Assembly (NCBI RefSeq): GCF_040939455.1
Contig: NC_134119.1
Span: 11,148,501 to 11,212,500 of the forward strand
Reading direction: 5' to 3'
Length of the DNA stretch: 64,000 bases
Source of the DNA: Microcebus murinus
Lineage: Eukaryota > Chordata > Mammalia > Primates > Cheirogaleidae
A program made the position numbers and the translations under genes. Below the pieces are notes generated by a model. The model saw nothing but the letters and a program-made list of their open reading frames with translations. It was not told where the DNA came from and searched no databases. Every line of letters starts with the position of its first letter. Positions within the stretch are counted from its first letter, which is position 1. Below are positions 1 through 12,810 of this stretch, in pieces.

Positions 1-424
1 GAGCAGAGATAGAGGGCCAAGGGCTAAAGAAGAGAGGGCTTCACAGAGACAAAATAATCAGAGGGATTTCAGGAAGCCAACTGGGGGGGGGAGGGCAGAT
101 TATTAGGCTGTAGCAACAGAAACCACAGAGTTGTTTAGCAATAGCGGTTATCTACGAAGATTATGAATGCAGATAACTTTTGACCAAATTAATTCATATC
201 TAATACTTCAGCTTGTAAACATACAAAAGATATGTTTCTCACATAGGCCAGCTGTATCTTAAGATTTATGGTAGAGAAATAAAGAATACTATCAGGCCTG
301 ATACGATTAGCATTGACAGTTACCCTGGTACCCTTACAAAAGCTCGTGAAAATTCTAAAGTCCGTGCATCATCTTTTACAGCAATGGTGCTGAAGGCTGT
401 CCATACAACTAGGTATATGGTTCA

Positions 425-757
425 AGAGAAGCAGCATGAGGGATGAGGTCATTGAAGCACGGGCAACTGGCCCATCAGGCAATAGAGGGCAACCAACCCG
501 CCAATTATTTCAAAAGGCAATAGTGGGCAACCAATCATTTTAAAGGTCAACGCATGATCCATGCGTAGTCAGCTTGTGTGCAGCTTGTGCACCATGGGGA
601 TAAAAGGCATGCCATTGTTCCGGTCGGGGTCCTTGCCTGCGAGAGTGGCCACTGCGTTGGCGCTCTGGGGCTCGGACCCTGGCTAGCCAGAAAATAAACC
701 TCCTCTTGTGTGATTGCAAAAAAAAAAAAAAAAAAAAAAAGAGAGAAGCAGCATGAG
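425..757 (+). mobile_element. L1-mobilised retrocopy of an endogenous-retrovirus U3-R transcript
   Basis: The body 441-717 ends in an LTR-like U3-R segment. It has a TATA-like GATAAAAGG near 600, a conserved GGCTCGGACCCT block and AATAAA at 693-698, then 23 A residues at 718-740. The whole is flanked by a perfect 16 bp direct repeat AGAGAAGCAGCATGAG (425-440 and 742-757). The GGCCACTGCG..CTCGGACCCT..AATAAA block resembles the LTR at 14615-15023. Poly(A) tail plus long target-site duplication are L1 hallmarks, not integrase products. It has no coding capacity. Confidence 0.8.
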
Positions 758-1189
758 ATAAATGGGAAAACTAAAACAGAACTATAGAGAAATATATACC
801 TAACTATATAGGAAGACCTAGTCTGTCAATCACATTGAGAGGGAAAAAACAATGCTGGGATGGACCAAATCCCAACATATTTTAATAAAAGAGACTATGT
901 GCCAGTTGGTGATATTTAAATAAAGCCCTTTCCTAATAATTCCATCTAAATATTCTTTTCCCACAACTAAGAGGAGGCTACTGTCAAAAAGAAAATGACA
1001 ACTTTACAGAGGAGAGATCTGGTGGATACCATGGGATTCAAGTTAATGTTACTAGCAACGGGAGCAATAGACATCAAACATGACTCTTAATGTGGCACAG
1101 AGGACACAGAACTTATACCATTCAAGACTCCTCCTTCAGGGGAGGAGGAAATTGCTATGAAGGACACCACAAATGTTAAAGTTTAAACA

Positions 1190-1500
1190 TGGATTTCACG
1201 CTAGTTATTAGATTGTATCAATGTTAAATTTCTTGAATGTGATTGATTATACACAAAAAATGTCATTTTGTAAGAAAATGTTAAGAGATATACATTGAAT
1301 TACTTAGGGTCCAAGAGGTCACAGTATCTACAGTTTATTCCCAAATGGTTTGGCAAAAAATATGTACATATATAGTATGGTTAAGCAAATATCGTAAAAA
1401 ATTAATAATTTGTGATTCCAGGCGAAGGGTGCACAGGCGTTCATTGTACTAATCCTGTAGTTTTTCTCTAAGTTTGACTTTTCTTTTCATAATGAAGTTA
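1190..1500 (+). mobile_element. Old L1 3'-end fragment in RNF114 intron 4
   Basis: The sequence resembles a diverged L1M 3' UTR (ATCAATGTTAAATTTCTTGAATGTGAT, then CCCAAATGGTTTGGCAAAAA, in spaced blocks). The rest of 758-1190 shows nothing I recognise. Confidence 0.45.
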
Positions 1501-1523
1501 AAAGAAAAAAAGGTTACTCTTAC

Positions 1524-1638
1524 CACAGATTTGGTATCCGTGCTATGGGATAATTTGCAGTGTTCCACAAGTCCTTCCTGATCAAAGTTCTTCTCAGGAC
1601 AGTAAGGACAAGGAAAGGTATAGCGATTTGGGACATTC
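1524..1638 (-). CDS. RNF114: RNF114 coding exon 4 (C2H2 finger)
   Basis: This exon encodes the last base of codon 133 and residues 134-171, ending in phase 0 before the donor GTAAGA. The acceptor is ACTTTCCAG. The peptide begins [20 protein letters not shown] and ends HSTDTKSV. Zinc ligands C143, C146, H159 and H164 are present. Residue 163, between the last ligands, is Ser (TCC) where human has Phe. The remaining ~57 codons, with the final finger and the ubiquitin-interacting motif, are not found in 1-1523 and should lie left of the window, so this gene copy is cut by the window edge, not broken. Confidence 0.93.
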
Positions 1639-1981
1639 CTGGAAAGTGAAAGACAGGAAAATAAAATCTGAGTACCTTTCTATGAAACTTCAACCACTGT
1701 ACATTCCAAAAAGAAGCAGAGTTCACTGAATGAGTTATGACAAGGATTCTGATTATCACTTCAGAATCAAGTCTTGAAAATAAATAACATAGCTAACATT
1801 TGAGGCGAACAGAGAGTCCTCTCCTGCATGTCTCCCCCCAAAACTTATCAGCTTTAGCCAATGTAGCAATTATACCTCCACTTTCCCAAACTTATACAAC
1901 TAAACCCTTGAGAATGCAAAGTGCCCAACTTCTCTGTACCAAAAGATGACTTCCACATAAGGGAGTAATTGAGTCATTTAC

Positions 1982-2088
1982 CTTGGCTGTAGGGAGGCAT
2001 CCTTAGTGGTGGCCTTCACACCTTCCATGATATAATTCTGGTATTTGGAACAGGTAGCCACGTGGGCCCGGATCTTGGATAAGAAGAA
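1982..2088 (-). CDS. RNF114: RNF114 coding exon 3 (C2HC zinc finger)
   Basis: This exon encodes residues 98-132 and two bases of codon 133. The peptide runs [20 protein letters not shown] and then [16 protein letters not shown]106 and C110 complete the C91-C94-H106-C110 finger begun in exon 2, so splicing must join these exons to form it. The acceptor follows TATTCGAG and the donor GTAAAT follows AG, giving AG|G for Arg133. Differences from human are conservative (A105 for S, T for I in VKATTKD). Confidence 0.95.
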
Positions 2089-2378
2089 CTCGAATAGAAA
2101 GAGAGCCCACAAGTTAGTGAGGACCTTGTACCAGGCCAAACATAGTCCCAAAGCAAGGGCAAGATGAAAACTGGACCTACACCACCCTGGCAAATAACCT
2201 CATCAGACTCCTAAAACCCTGACTATTACAGATTTTCCATGAATATCAAGGCTGATGTTTTACTGGACCAAATCAGAACATTTGCTTCTACTCTAAAATT
2301 ATTCTCCTAGAAGTTTGCATTATTCATGATATGCTCTAAATCCAGCGACATTTCTAAAGTTTTCTACACTAGCATTTA

Positions 2379-2839
<461 letters not shown>

Positions 2840-4115
2840 TATCTTACAGCAAGCCAAGAACCACATTCTATTATGTGCAGCAGAGAAAAGTGGTAATTTA
2901 CGTAAAAGGGATAAAGGCTAGTAACACTCAACATTTATCAGATTGTGATAAATGATCTTAAAAAAACTCAAATCTCAATTTTATCTTCCATATAAAATCT
3001 AGGCTGTGCAATAGTAAGATGGAAAGAGAGAAGAAAATCCAAAAAGTGCTTCATTATAGGTGTTCTAAAAGAAAAGGTGTAAGAAATGAAGAGCGAAGGG
3101 AAAGAAAAACATTTTGAGAGGTATACCCATAGCACAATCTTTAAAATGGAGAAAAACAAAAGCATACACAGGGGGGAACAAAAAACCCTCCATGCATGCA
3201 TGAAGATGAAGGTAATATGAAACTTTATTTCAATATCTTGAAGTTTCTAAAAAGAAACAAGGAAAAAAAAAAAGCTCCAATATTTGAGCCCCAGCTTACC
3301 ATATGATTCTGTCTCACTTCCGGCTAAAGAACCTGTTGACTTTAAGTTGCCCGATGAGGAGCCCCCAATTAAAAGGGAATATCCCTGTTCAGCATTGTAA
3401 TAGCCCCACTGTGTGTCCCTAATACTAAATCACTCTGAAAGGAAGGAGATGGTAAGGAAATCCATATTATGACCATCATAAAAATAATGAAACTGACATG
3501 CAAAGCTGTCCAATATCATTAAATGAAAAAAAAAAAAATTGAAAGTGAAAAAAGTGGAAGAGATATATATTATGATACCATCTTATAAAAATCCAACAAC
3601 TGTATTTGTATACATACTCTACATGTGTTTGTCAAAGGGTAGAAAATGTCAGGTAGCCTTCTAAATTGAACTACTTTTGAAGTGGTAATCTCTGGAGTAA
3701 GTGAGAAACAAGCCTACATTATTTTATATTTTTGTATTGTCTGGAATTAACAAAATTATAACGATACTAAAAGCAATAAAGGTGTGTACACCTCTTGTAA
3801 AATAAGACAATAATATTTTTCCTTTTCAGGAGCAGTTATAACAGATGTGAAAATAAATATACTTGACTCTAATGATTATACAAAAGAGCATGGATGCATT
3901 TCAAATGTTAAAATATTGCTATCATAATCAAATGATTTCATATTGACTTTTATATCATGATTCCTCCCTATAAAGTGCTAGGAAGTTGAACCACTAAATT
4001 TTATATCTCTAATAAGGTAGATTACAAAATTTCCCCTCAAATTCATTGCAACAGATAACTTTTTTGATTCACTGCCTTTGTTTTGTATTTTAAAAGATTA
4101 TGAAATATTGTCATT

Positions 4116-4271
4116 AAAATTGTTTATACTAACGGGGTACAATGAACACTATTTGGGTGATGAGTACACTTACAGCCGTGACTCAAGCATTACAAAAGCG
4201 ATCCATGTAACCGAAAACATTTGTACCCCCTTAATATTTTGAAATGAAAATAAACAAAATTGTTTATACTA
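4116..4271 (+). mobile_element. 5'-truncated L1 3' end with target-site duplication
   Basis: The insert at 4132-4255 resembles an L1 3' UTR (GGTGATGAGTACAC, then TTGTACCCCCTTAAT and an A-rich end). It is flanked by a perfect 16 bp repeat AAAATTGTTTATACTA at 4116-4131 and 4256-4271. Confidence 0.75.
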
Positions 4272-4554
4272 CTTTGGAAAAATGCGTCTTTTATAAGAAA
4301 ATATTGGAATAACTGATTTCTATGGCTTTCAAAGCTAAAGTAAATACTCGAGCAACTCTCAAAAAAAAACAAAACAAAACCAGTAAGGTTACAAAAACAA
4401 AATAGCATAGCCATCACCACAGATAAATGGCATGCACACGTGCTGTTAGTCATCTAGTCATGCTCTAACTTCAGAAACCACGTGGCAACGGCTCTAAGTT
4501 TTACCCCATCTCATCAATGAAAGACACTGACTCTTCCATGTTACTTCCACATAC

Positions 4555-4705
4555 ATTCTTACGGCAGCCATGGCAAGAAGTCTCTGTGCTCTCGATCTGC
4601 CGCTCGAGCTCCATGGCTCGGACGCCAGGTGCCAGAGCGCTGCGACACACCCCACAGACAGGTTTCTTCGGCTTCAGACATTCCTGCAGGCATGCAGAGC
4701 AAAAG
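4555..4705 (-). CDS. RNF114: RNF114 coding exon 2 (RING completion, start of C2HC finger)
   Basis: This exon encodes the last base of codon 47 and residues 48-97, ending in phase 0. The acceptor TTGTTCTAG precedes C|TTTTGC. The peptide [14 protein letters not shown] supplies RING ligands C49 and C52, and [13 protein letters not shown] supplies C64 and C67. The exon then gives C91 and C94 of the C2HC finger in [10 protein letters not shown]. The donor is GTATGT after 4555. The sequence is nearly identical to human RNF114 (for example VRAMELERQ against human VRAVELERQ). Reading past the donor hits a stop within a few dozen codons, so the open frame there is intronic read-through. Confidence 0.96.
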
Positions 4706-5036
4706 CTAGAACAAGACACACAGAGAACCTCCGTCATGCATCATGGAGACAAGACAATGAATATGGATCAACTTTTAAAAAGACATCAATGGATAATGGA
4801 TTAAAAACAATTGGCTCCCTATTCCCAATTCAAATACTAAGTCATTGTAGGCCAGGAAAACTGAGGGTAGGGAGAGACTGCAAAGAACACACAAGTACAG
4901 AAACAAGCAAAAACTACGATGATACATAGCAGAAGATGTTATGGTTGAGGCTTCAAGCCTTAGGCCCTGCCACTGAGGAATCTTAGTGAGGTTTCCTGAA
5001 ACTCTGTTTTCTCCTCTGTGAAATTAGAATAGTACT

Positions 5037-5253
5037 GGCCAGGCACAGTGGCTCACGTCTGTAACACTAGCACTCTGGAGGCCAAGATGGGAGGACTGTT
5101 TGAGTGCAGTTCAAGACCAGCTTGAGCAAGAGCCAGACCCCATCTCTACTAAAAATAGAAAAAATTAGCCGGGTATGGTGGCACACACCTGTAGTCCTAG
5201 CTACTCAAGGCGGCTGAGGAAAGAGGATTGCTTTAGCCCAGGAGTTTGAGGTT
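5037..5253 (+). repeat. 3'-truncated Alu, followed directly by another Alu
   Basis: The left arm and part of the right arm end at GAGGTTG, where a second Alu starts with no tail between. RNF114 intron 1. Confidence 0.85.
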
Positions 5254-5582
<329 letters not shown>

Positions 5583-8500
5583 GATAGTAGTATCTACCTC
5601 TAGGATTGTTGGGAAGATGGAACATGTACAGCAGACCCTTAGTAAAGTGTCTATCACATACGACATGCACAATAAATGGGAGCTGCTACCATTAGAAGTG
5701 AAGGCAAAGTGCTACGGGAACACAAAAGGAAGAGCAACTAGTTGTGATCTGAGGAGGACAGGGCTGTCAGACTTCAAAGGCAGCATTCACGATCCTCCTT
5801 TAGAGTTCAGCTAGCAAAGAATATTCTAGGCCCGTAGGCTTAAAATTCATGATGCATCAAAATCGAACAGACTTTTCCTCATAAGGAGTAGTAGGGAGCC
5901 AGAGGTTTAAAGCAAGGTATCAACAAGACCAAATTCGAGTTTCAGAAAAATAACTCTGGTTCTATCATGGACAACAGGATTTTTTGTCTGTTTTCTTTTG
6001 TTTTTAGATGAGGAGAGATGAGAAGAGACAAAGTAGAAACCAAAAGATGACTAAAGGCAAAGGACTGTGAGGGCCTGACTGAGGAAATATGGAATGAATC
6101 CAGGAAACGATTCAGAGACAGAATCAGTAAGACTTGATAACTTACTGAATTTGGAGAAGAAAAGAAAGTCAAAGATGACCAAGTTTCTACCTGGAAGCCT
6201 AGGCAAGTGATGATGCTGAGATAAGGTACACAGATAGAATGGATAATAAGGCACAAAAACACCCTAGGCTACTTAACCAACCTGATAGATTTAAGGCAGG
6301 ATAACAAAATCTGCCACGAAAAACTCAGGATTTATAATCAAAGGCAATCTTCCACACAACTGACAATTTTTTACCATCTCTAAAAATTTCTTTCCTCTTT
6401 GTCATTAAGTTAGATATTAATGCTGCCAGGCAAAATTCCAGACCAGGTTAGGAGAAGGTAAGGGGATCTATTCATTTACCACTGAGGGCAGAGTGGAAAC
6501 TAGAAAAAGTCGCTGTCCTCATAATACTTATATTCTAGAGTAGAGGACAACACAAACATTAATTTCAGATAGTAAGCATATAAAGGAAATAAAACACAGC
6601 AAAGAGATCACCTGGGGTGATTAGAGAAAGCTTCTTTGAGGAGGTGACATCTGAGCTGAGACCTGATTAGGAGGACAGCTACACAGATCTAGATGCACAG
6701 TTCCACACAAAGGTGACACCAAATGCAAAGGAGTGTCTGAAAGGCAGAAACGAAGGCCTTCAGGTCTGTGACATGACAGACCATGGGGAAAAGGGCAAGC
6801 AATGAGGCAGGCCGGGTCTCACAGCCATCACGGGTATTGCCTCATTGCAAAGGCAGATCACAAGAATAATGCCAGAAAGCACAGAGGGTCCCAGAGAGTA
6901 TGATGGAATCAACCCTGGCATGCAAATGAAAGTAGCTCAGTCTCTCCTTAAGCACACACTGAGGTACAGTTTATCTATATGTTCATGAGCCACTTTGTGC
7001 CTGAGTCATGCCCAAACAACAAGCCTGCTTTTAAACTATTCATATATCTTGGGCCTTTCAGTTTCTATTTCCTATTTGTGGGCCTTTTTCTAGTTCAGCC
7101 TTCAGATGCTCCACCCCTTCTGTCATGGTGCTATGAAGAAATTCCTTTCTCTTGGGCCCCAGCTGCCTGCTCTTCTCCAGCTGTATTCCACTACATTGAA
7201 GGAGGAGGTAGTTATCCAGGGCCTGATATAAAGTTTTATAAAAACTAATGCCTTAACCAGAACTGTAGTGATGCTTAAGTTTCCATGCACAAAAGTTAAA
7301 AATCAACTATGCACAGCAGAAAGCATTTGGCTGGAGCTACGGGAGGAGACTGTTGCTGGCCTCACAGAGGTGCTTCCATCTGTCTTCAATCAGCATTGAA
7401 CTGAACAAGTGGGGCTAGGATGGTGTGTATAGAAAAGAGCCAAGGTTTGAATCGCAGGACTATTTCTTGCCCTCTGACCTAGGAAGGTTCACTTGGCTCA
7501 AGGAAACATCAAATTTTGGGGTAAGCTGTGTTGGGTCAAGTCTTTTTACAAATGTTAATAGTAACTGAAATCCACGGAATTAATCCAAAATTAAGTAAAC
7601 CTGATACAAGGATAAGATGACTCAGTGGGAAAGCTACCTAGACATCACTTCAACTCACTCTCATGAAGCTTACTTCTACCACTAATTTCTTAGTTCATTC
7701 AACCACTACCTGATCCCTGCCCCTCCCCCATCAGACAGAAGTTTGATCCTTGTAATACCCTCCCACTGCACAATAGTTTGAACATTCATTGGTACTTATT
7801 TATAATCAATTCATTGGACGGTAAAACTGTGAGAGCAGAATCATCTCACTATACCCCTACAATTGGCAAATAGAGGCGATTCCAGTCAGTTGACTGGAAG
7901 ATTGGAATATGGATGTTCAGACACTGCACTGGAAATACTGTGAGAGGCAAAAAAATTGCCCTCATGAAGTTTTGCCCTGTGCAGTGAAGGAGAAGGAAGG
8001 AAGCTCTAGGAGAGAAGTGGGAGAGGTAATTTAGATGGGGATGGTGATCAGGGAGTTAACTTAAACTTGTACTATAAGCCTGAGAAGGATTTGAGGATAG
8101 TGAGAGAGGTATGGATGGGGCAAGAAGAGTTCCAGGCTAAATGAACTGCAAAGAGGAACAGCCTGAAACTATCTGAAGTGTACCTGAAGAAGCAAAAAGC
8201 AACCAGTGTGGTTGGGGAGCCTTTGCCAGGTGCCAAGCACCGTTCTCTGAGCTAACACAACAGACACCTGCAGATCTGAGAAGGCGAGGCAATGGCTAGC
8301 CTGCCCTAAGTGAGTCTCGGTCCTCTCACTTTATTCACCTGTAAAATGGCCGCTAACCCTCCCCCCCTAGAGGATTGCCGTAGGAACAATGCCAATGAGT
8401 CTCAGCAGGTGTTTATTGTGCCTTCAGACTAGTAAAGTGGTCCCAATACCAGGACCAAGGCCAGAGATCTCAGGATAAGCACCGAGTTAGGCCACACAGG

Positions 8501-8899
8501 AAAAGCCAACTTAGAGGCAAGGGGCAGGTGGTCACATTTTCTACAGTTTTTTCAGCTTAGGAGTGTCTGATTCAAACTGGCCAGTCTCAAAGTACCTACC
8601 ACAGCCCAGCATCTGTAGTGGGCATTTTCACACCTATCTGCTTTAATCGTCACAACCAGTCTATTAACAGTATTTAGGCCATGAAGACTCAATTGAAAAC
8701 AGAATGAAACAAATCTCCTACACAAGTAAGTAGGAACGCTAACAAATCCCTACGTGCCAATCCCCACCCCTTTCACCGCTAAGGGCAGACTGGCCAGATC
8801 TACATAAAGACTTCCCTTTTGTTCTTTCAGTCTAGTTCGGCGTCCCTCCAACTTTAGTGCACGTTAGAATCACTTGGCAGAGCTAGACGCACGACGCCA
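5583..8899. other. RNF114 intron 1, mostly unique sequence
   Basis: I see no gene here. A medium-old repeat (L2-like phrasing around TTGAGGAGGTGACATCTGAGC) lies near 6440-6700, and an hAT/MER5-like scrap near 8840-8880. Small open frames here lack coding signs. Confidence 0.5.
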
Positions 8900-9278
8900 A
8901 ACGGACTATCCTTTGGGAGCGACGTGCAGACGATGCACGGGAAATTTTGGCTCTCAGAGGGCGGACCGGGGACTCCACCTGAGCGCCGGCGGGGCACGAC
9001 TCCCCCGTCACGTGTGGGACGGAGTCTGACAGGCCGCCCGGAACACAGCGGGCGCTTAACGGACGGACGCTGTCCTACTGAGGAGAGCGGACGGGCGAAA
9101 AGGAAGAGCGCCCCGCCAACTTTCGCGGGCCTTCAGGAGCCCGGGAGGGCCCCGCGGAGCTGCCCCTCAGACCGGCCCTCTCACCCCCGCCGCAGACCCT
9201 CCCCGGCGGGGCCTCGCACCGCTGCTCCATTCTCCTCCCAGTCAGGCGCCCCCAGCTAGGCCCGGGCTCGCCGCTTAC

Positions 9279-9418
9279 ACGTGTCCGCAGGGCACCTGCA
9301 CAGGCTTCTCGTACACCTCTAAGCACACTGGACAGGTGAAGCGGCCTAGGGGGTCAGTCTCCGCCGCCGGCCCTGCCTGCTGCGCACCGCCCTCACGCTC
9401 CTCCTGTTGCGCCGCCAT
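9279..9418 (-). CDS. RNF114: RNF114 coding exon 1 (RING E3 ubiquitin ligase, N-terminus)
   Basis: This exon encodes residues 1-46 plus two bases of codon 47. The ATG is at 9418-9416 and the peptide starts [11 protein letters not shown]. It then carries the first half of the RING finger: C29-x2-C32 in [13 protein letters not shown], then C44-x-H46 in PCGH. The donor GTAAGC follows 9279, and GT|C across the junction gives Val47, as in human RNF114. RNF114 (ZNF313) is a 228-residue ubiquitin ligase with a RING, a C2HC finger, C2H2 fingers and a C-terminal ubiquitin-interacting motif; it acts in NF-kB and cell-cycle control and has been linked to psoriasis. The start sits in a CpG island and overlaps a YY1-type AAGATGGCGGC. 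An upstream in-frame ATG at 9667 is open but lies in promoter sequence with no homology, so the 9418 start is preferred. Confidence 0.96.
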
Positions 9419-9421
9419 CTT
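9411..9421 (-). promoter_or_regulatory. YY1-type motif over the RNF114 start codon
   Basis: The minus strand reads AAGATGGCGGC, the classic YY1 element that often lies just downstream of TATA-less starts; its ATG is the initiation codon of RNF114. Binding is inferred. Confidence 0.6.
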
Positions 9422-9749
9422 GCCGCCCCTGAACGCCGCGCAACGGCGGCCGAGAAGGGGGAGCCGAGGGGCGGGGCGAGACTCGTGGGCGGGGCGAATT
9501 CGGGGCGGGGCCTTGGGGCGGGCGCGCGGCTGTGGGCGGGGCTCGTGGGAGGCCCTCGTTTCCGGGCCGTCTGACCAGACTGAGGGAGAGGTCAAGGGAA
9601 ATCTGAAAAATGTGGAAGGTAAATCCGGAGGCTGGCAGGATTGGGACGGGTTTTGTGCGTGGGCCACTGCTTCCCAAATTTAAATCATTAGTTCAGCACC
9701 ACCTGCACTATTAATTAATATTTCTCTTCGAATGGAGTTTTTTTTCTTT

Positions 9750-10083
<334 letters not shown>

Positions 10084-10341
10084 GAGTTTTTTTTCTTTAA
10101 ACTTAGGCAAACAGATTTAAAGGGAGATCTGATATCACTGCTGAGCTGCAAATGGAAAATCAGTATCGTGTATACAACAGAACTGTAAAATACAAATATG
10201 GAAACAAAACATATTATTAATTCATGCTGATGCTGTTGATGCTGAAGAGATTAGCCATTATTGGAGAGGTGTTAAAGACAGGCTAACACCATGCTGAGAC
10301 TTCTTCCCAGGAAAGAAGCAATGGGGAGCTGATATTTGATT

Positions 10342-10604
10342 TTTTTTTTTTTTTTTTTTTTTTTTGAGACAGAGTCTCACTCTGTTGCCTGGGCTAGAGT
10401 GCCTGGCATCAGCCTAGCTCACAGCAACCTCAAACTCCTGGGCTCAAGTGATCCTTCTGCCTCAGCTTCCCGAGTAGCTGGGACTACAGGCATGTGCCAC
10501 TCTGCCCAGCTAATTTTTTCTATATAGTTTTAGTTGGCCAATTAATTTCTTTCTGTCTTTAGTAGAGATGGGGTCTTGTTCTTGCTCAAGCTGGTCTCGA
10601 ACTG
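10342..10604 (-). repeat. 5'-truncated Alu
   Basis: Begins with a long T-run, includes right arm and linker, and stops within the left arm at GGTCTCGAACTGG. Confidence 0.9.
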
Positions 10605-11456
10605 GTTTGTGATATTTTGTTCACATCCCTCAACTCCTGCCTTATGTAAAACCGGAAGCTGAGGCCTGAAGAGACAATAAATCTCAGTTTCACTAGAGAG
10701 GAGCCCGCCTGGAACCCAGGTGTTTTGAAGTTCAACCTTCTCTTTCCACTGCACTGGATTGGCTCTTGTGTACAGCCCATTTAGCAAAAGATACATCTTT
10801 TTAAAAAGAAGGTTCTGCTAACACTTCTACTTGGTTCTGTTAACCAGGAAAATCAATGGTCAATTAAACCCCTCCACCTTGAAAGGCCACACAGCAACAA
10901 GCCTACATAGGACAAGGAAATAGTGTTTGTTAAGCCAGGTTAATTGAATGCAAACTGACCCCCTCTCCTGTCCCGTTCCCAGTCCTCTGGGTTGATTTTG
11001 CTTGACCTGGTGGGAGCAGGAGGATTATTTTTAGCTATTGATGTGGGCATCTTTTCTCCAGTGAACTACTTGGCCATGCAGGCGGCAGCTAAAGAGGGCC
11101 AATGCTCATACTTTAACATTTCTTTCTTCCTGTTCCTGTGCCAGACGCCCATGTGTCTGACCTCTTCCCAGCCAAATGTGCCCTGTCTCCCCTCCACAGA
11201 TGGGGGTGCATTGGAGGTAGCAGAGGTGTGCTGGGGGTGTTTACAAGCCCCCTGCCTTGGCTTTGGAGCTGCTGCAGCTGTGGGCTGTTGACAGACTCTG
11301 GGTGAAGGGCAGCAAGGGTGGTAGGTGTAAGGGAAACCCAGACATGGGCTTTAAATCCATCGGGTGCCTTCAATCTGGGCTCTGGAAATGACCTCTCCAT
11401 GAGGTAATACACTCAGTCACTGAGACAAGGGGACAGGATTAAAACAATGTTAATAA

Positions 11457-11592
11457 GCTGGGTGTTGTGGCATGCACCTGTATCCCAGCTACTTGGGAGG
11501 CTGAGGTGGGAGGATCACTTGAACTCAGGTAGTCAAGACCATCCTAGGCAACATAGCAGGACCCATTCTCTAAAAATAAAATAATAATTAAT
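11457..11592 (+). repeat. Old Alu/7SL monomer
   Basis: A diverged right-monomer-like unit (CTGTATCCCAGCTACTTGGG) with an A-rich tail. The unique stretch 10605-11456 shows no gene. Confidence 0.7.
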
Positions 11593-11597
11593 AAAAT

Positions 11598-11735
11598 AGT
11601 ATTAATAGTGAACTTTTTAATGGTTACTGTTCTAAGCACTTTACATTGGCTAAATCCTCACAACAACCTATGATTTAGGTTCTATTGTTATCTCCACTTT
11701 ACAGCTGTGCAAACTGAAGCACAGAGAGGTTAACT
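11598..11735 (+). repeat. MIR
   Basis: Core plus 3' end: TTCTAAGCACTTTACAT, then CTGAAGCACAGAGAGGTTAA. Confidence 0.75.
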
Positions 11736-12029
11736 TATTTTTGTTTCAATTTCTTTATTGTGGCAAAATACACAAAACATAAAATTTACCATCTTAATTG
11801 TTTTAAGGTATACAGTTGAATGGTGTCAATTACATTCATACTGTTGCACAACCATCCCCATCAGCCACCTTGGGAACGCTGGTCATCTTGCAAAGCTGGA
11901 ACTCTTTATCCATTAAACAGCTCTCCGTTCCCCGCTCTCCCCACAGTCCCTGGCAATCACCATTCTATTTTCCTTGTCTGATTTCGGAGCATTTACAGCT
12001 GTAAAATGTCCCGAGTGCTGCTTATATGG

Positions 12030-12810
12030 TGTCCCATAAGTTTTGGGATGTTGTGTTTTTTGTTTTCGCTTGTTTATATGTATTTTCTAATTTCCTCTGT
12101 GATTTTTAAATTCGATCCATTGGTTAAGAGTGTGTTGTTTAATTTCCACAAAGTTGTGAATTTTCCAATTTTCTTTCAGATAATTGATTTCTAACTTCAT
12201 CCCATTGTGGTTGGAGAAGATACTTTGTGTGATCTCTGTTTTTTTTTTTTTTCTGAGACAGAGTCTCGCTTTGTTGCCCAGGCTAGAGTGAGTGCCGTGG
12301 CGTCAGCCTAGCTCACAGCAACCTCAAACTCCTGGGCTCAGGTCATCCTCCTGCCTCAGCCTCCCGAGTAGCTGGGACTACAGGCATGTGCCACCATGCC
12401 CGGCTAATTTTTTCTATATATATATTAGTTGGCCAATTAATTTCTTTCTATTTATAGTAGAGCGGGATCTCGCTCTTGCTCAGGCTGGTTTCGAACTCCT
12501 GACCTCAAGCAATCCGCTTGCCTCAGCCTCCCAGAGTGCTAGGATTACAGGCGTGAGCCACCACGCCCGGCCGTGATCTCTGTTTTTTAAAATCTATTGA
12601 GACTTTATTCATGGCTTAACATATGGTCTATCCTAGAGGCTATTCCATGTGCACTTGATGGGAATGTGTGTTCTGTTGTTGTTGGGTAGGGTCTGTTGGG
12701 TATATGTCTGTTAGATCTGGTTGTTTTATTGTGTTGCTCAAGTCCTTTATTTCCTTATTTATCTTCTCTCTGGTTGTTCTATCCATTATTGACAGTGGAG
12801 TATTTAAGTC
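12030..12810 (-). mobile_element. L1 fragment (ORF2, antisense), split by an Alu
   Basis: The plus strand reads as L1 ORF2 antisense (CATTGTGGTTGGAGAAGATAC, TAACATATGGTCTATCC, ATATGTCTGTTAGATCTGG). It is interrupted at 12245-12572 by an Alu with a TSD. It is decayed and cannot be functional. Confidence 0.8.
12245..12572 (-). repeat. Full-length Alu inserted in L1
   Basis: Flanked by GTGATCTCTGTTTTTT at 12229-12244 and 12573-12588; the L1 sequence resumes exactly after it. Confidence 0.94.

Larger units (their letters stand above)
8900..9560 (-). promoter_or_regulatory. RNF114: RNF114 CpG-island promoter and 5' UTR
   Basis: A GC-rich, CpG-dense block surrounds the RNF114 start. At 9470-9545, just upstream on the minus strand, are at least five GGGCGGGG/GGGCGGGC boxes typical of Sp1/KLF sites. 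No TATA box is obvious, which fits a dispersed CpG-island promoter. The transcription start is inferred to lie within about 9420-9480. Confidence 0.8.

Noticed and set aside
9275..9667. RNF114 N-terminal extension from an upstream ATG
   Set aside because: The extra ~83 residues lie in promoter sequence and have no homology; the 9418 ATG matches the family start.
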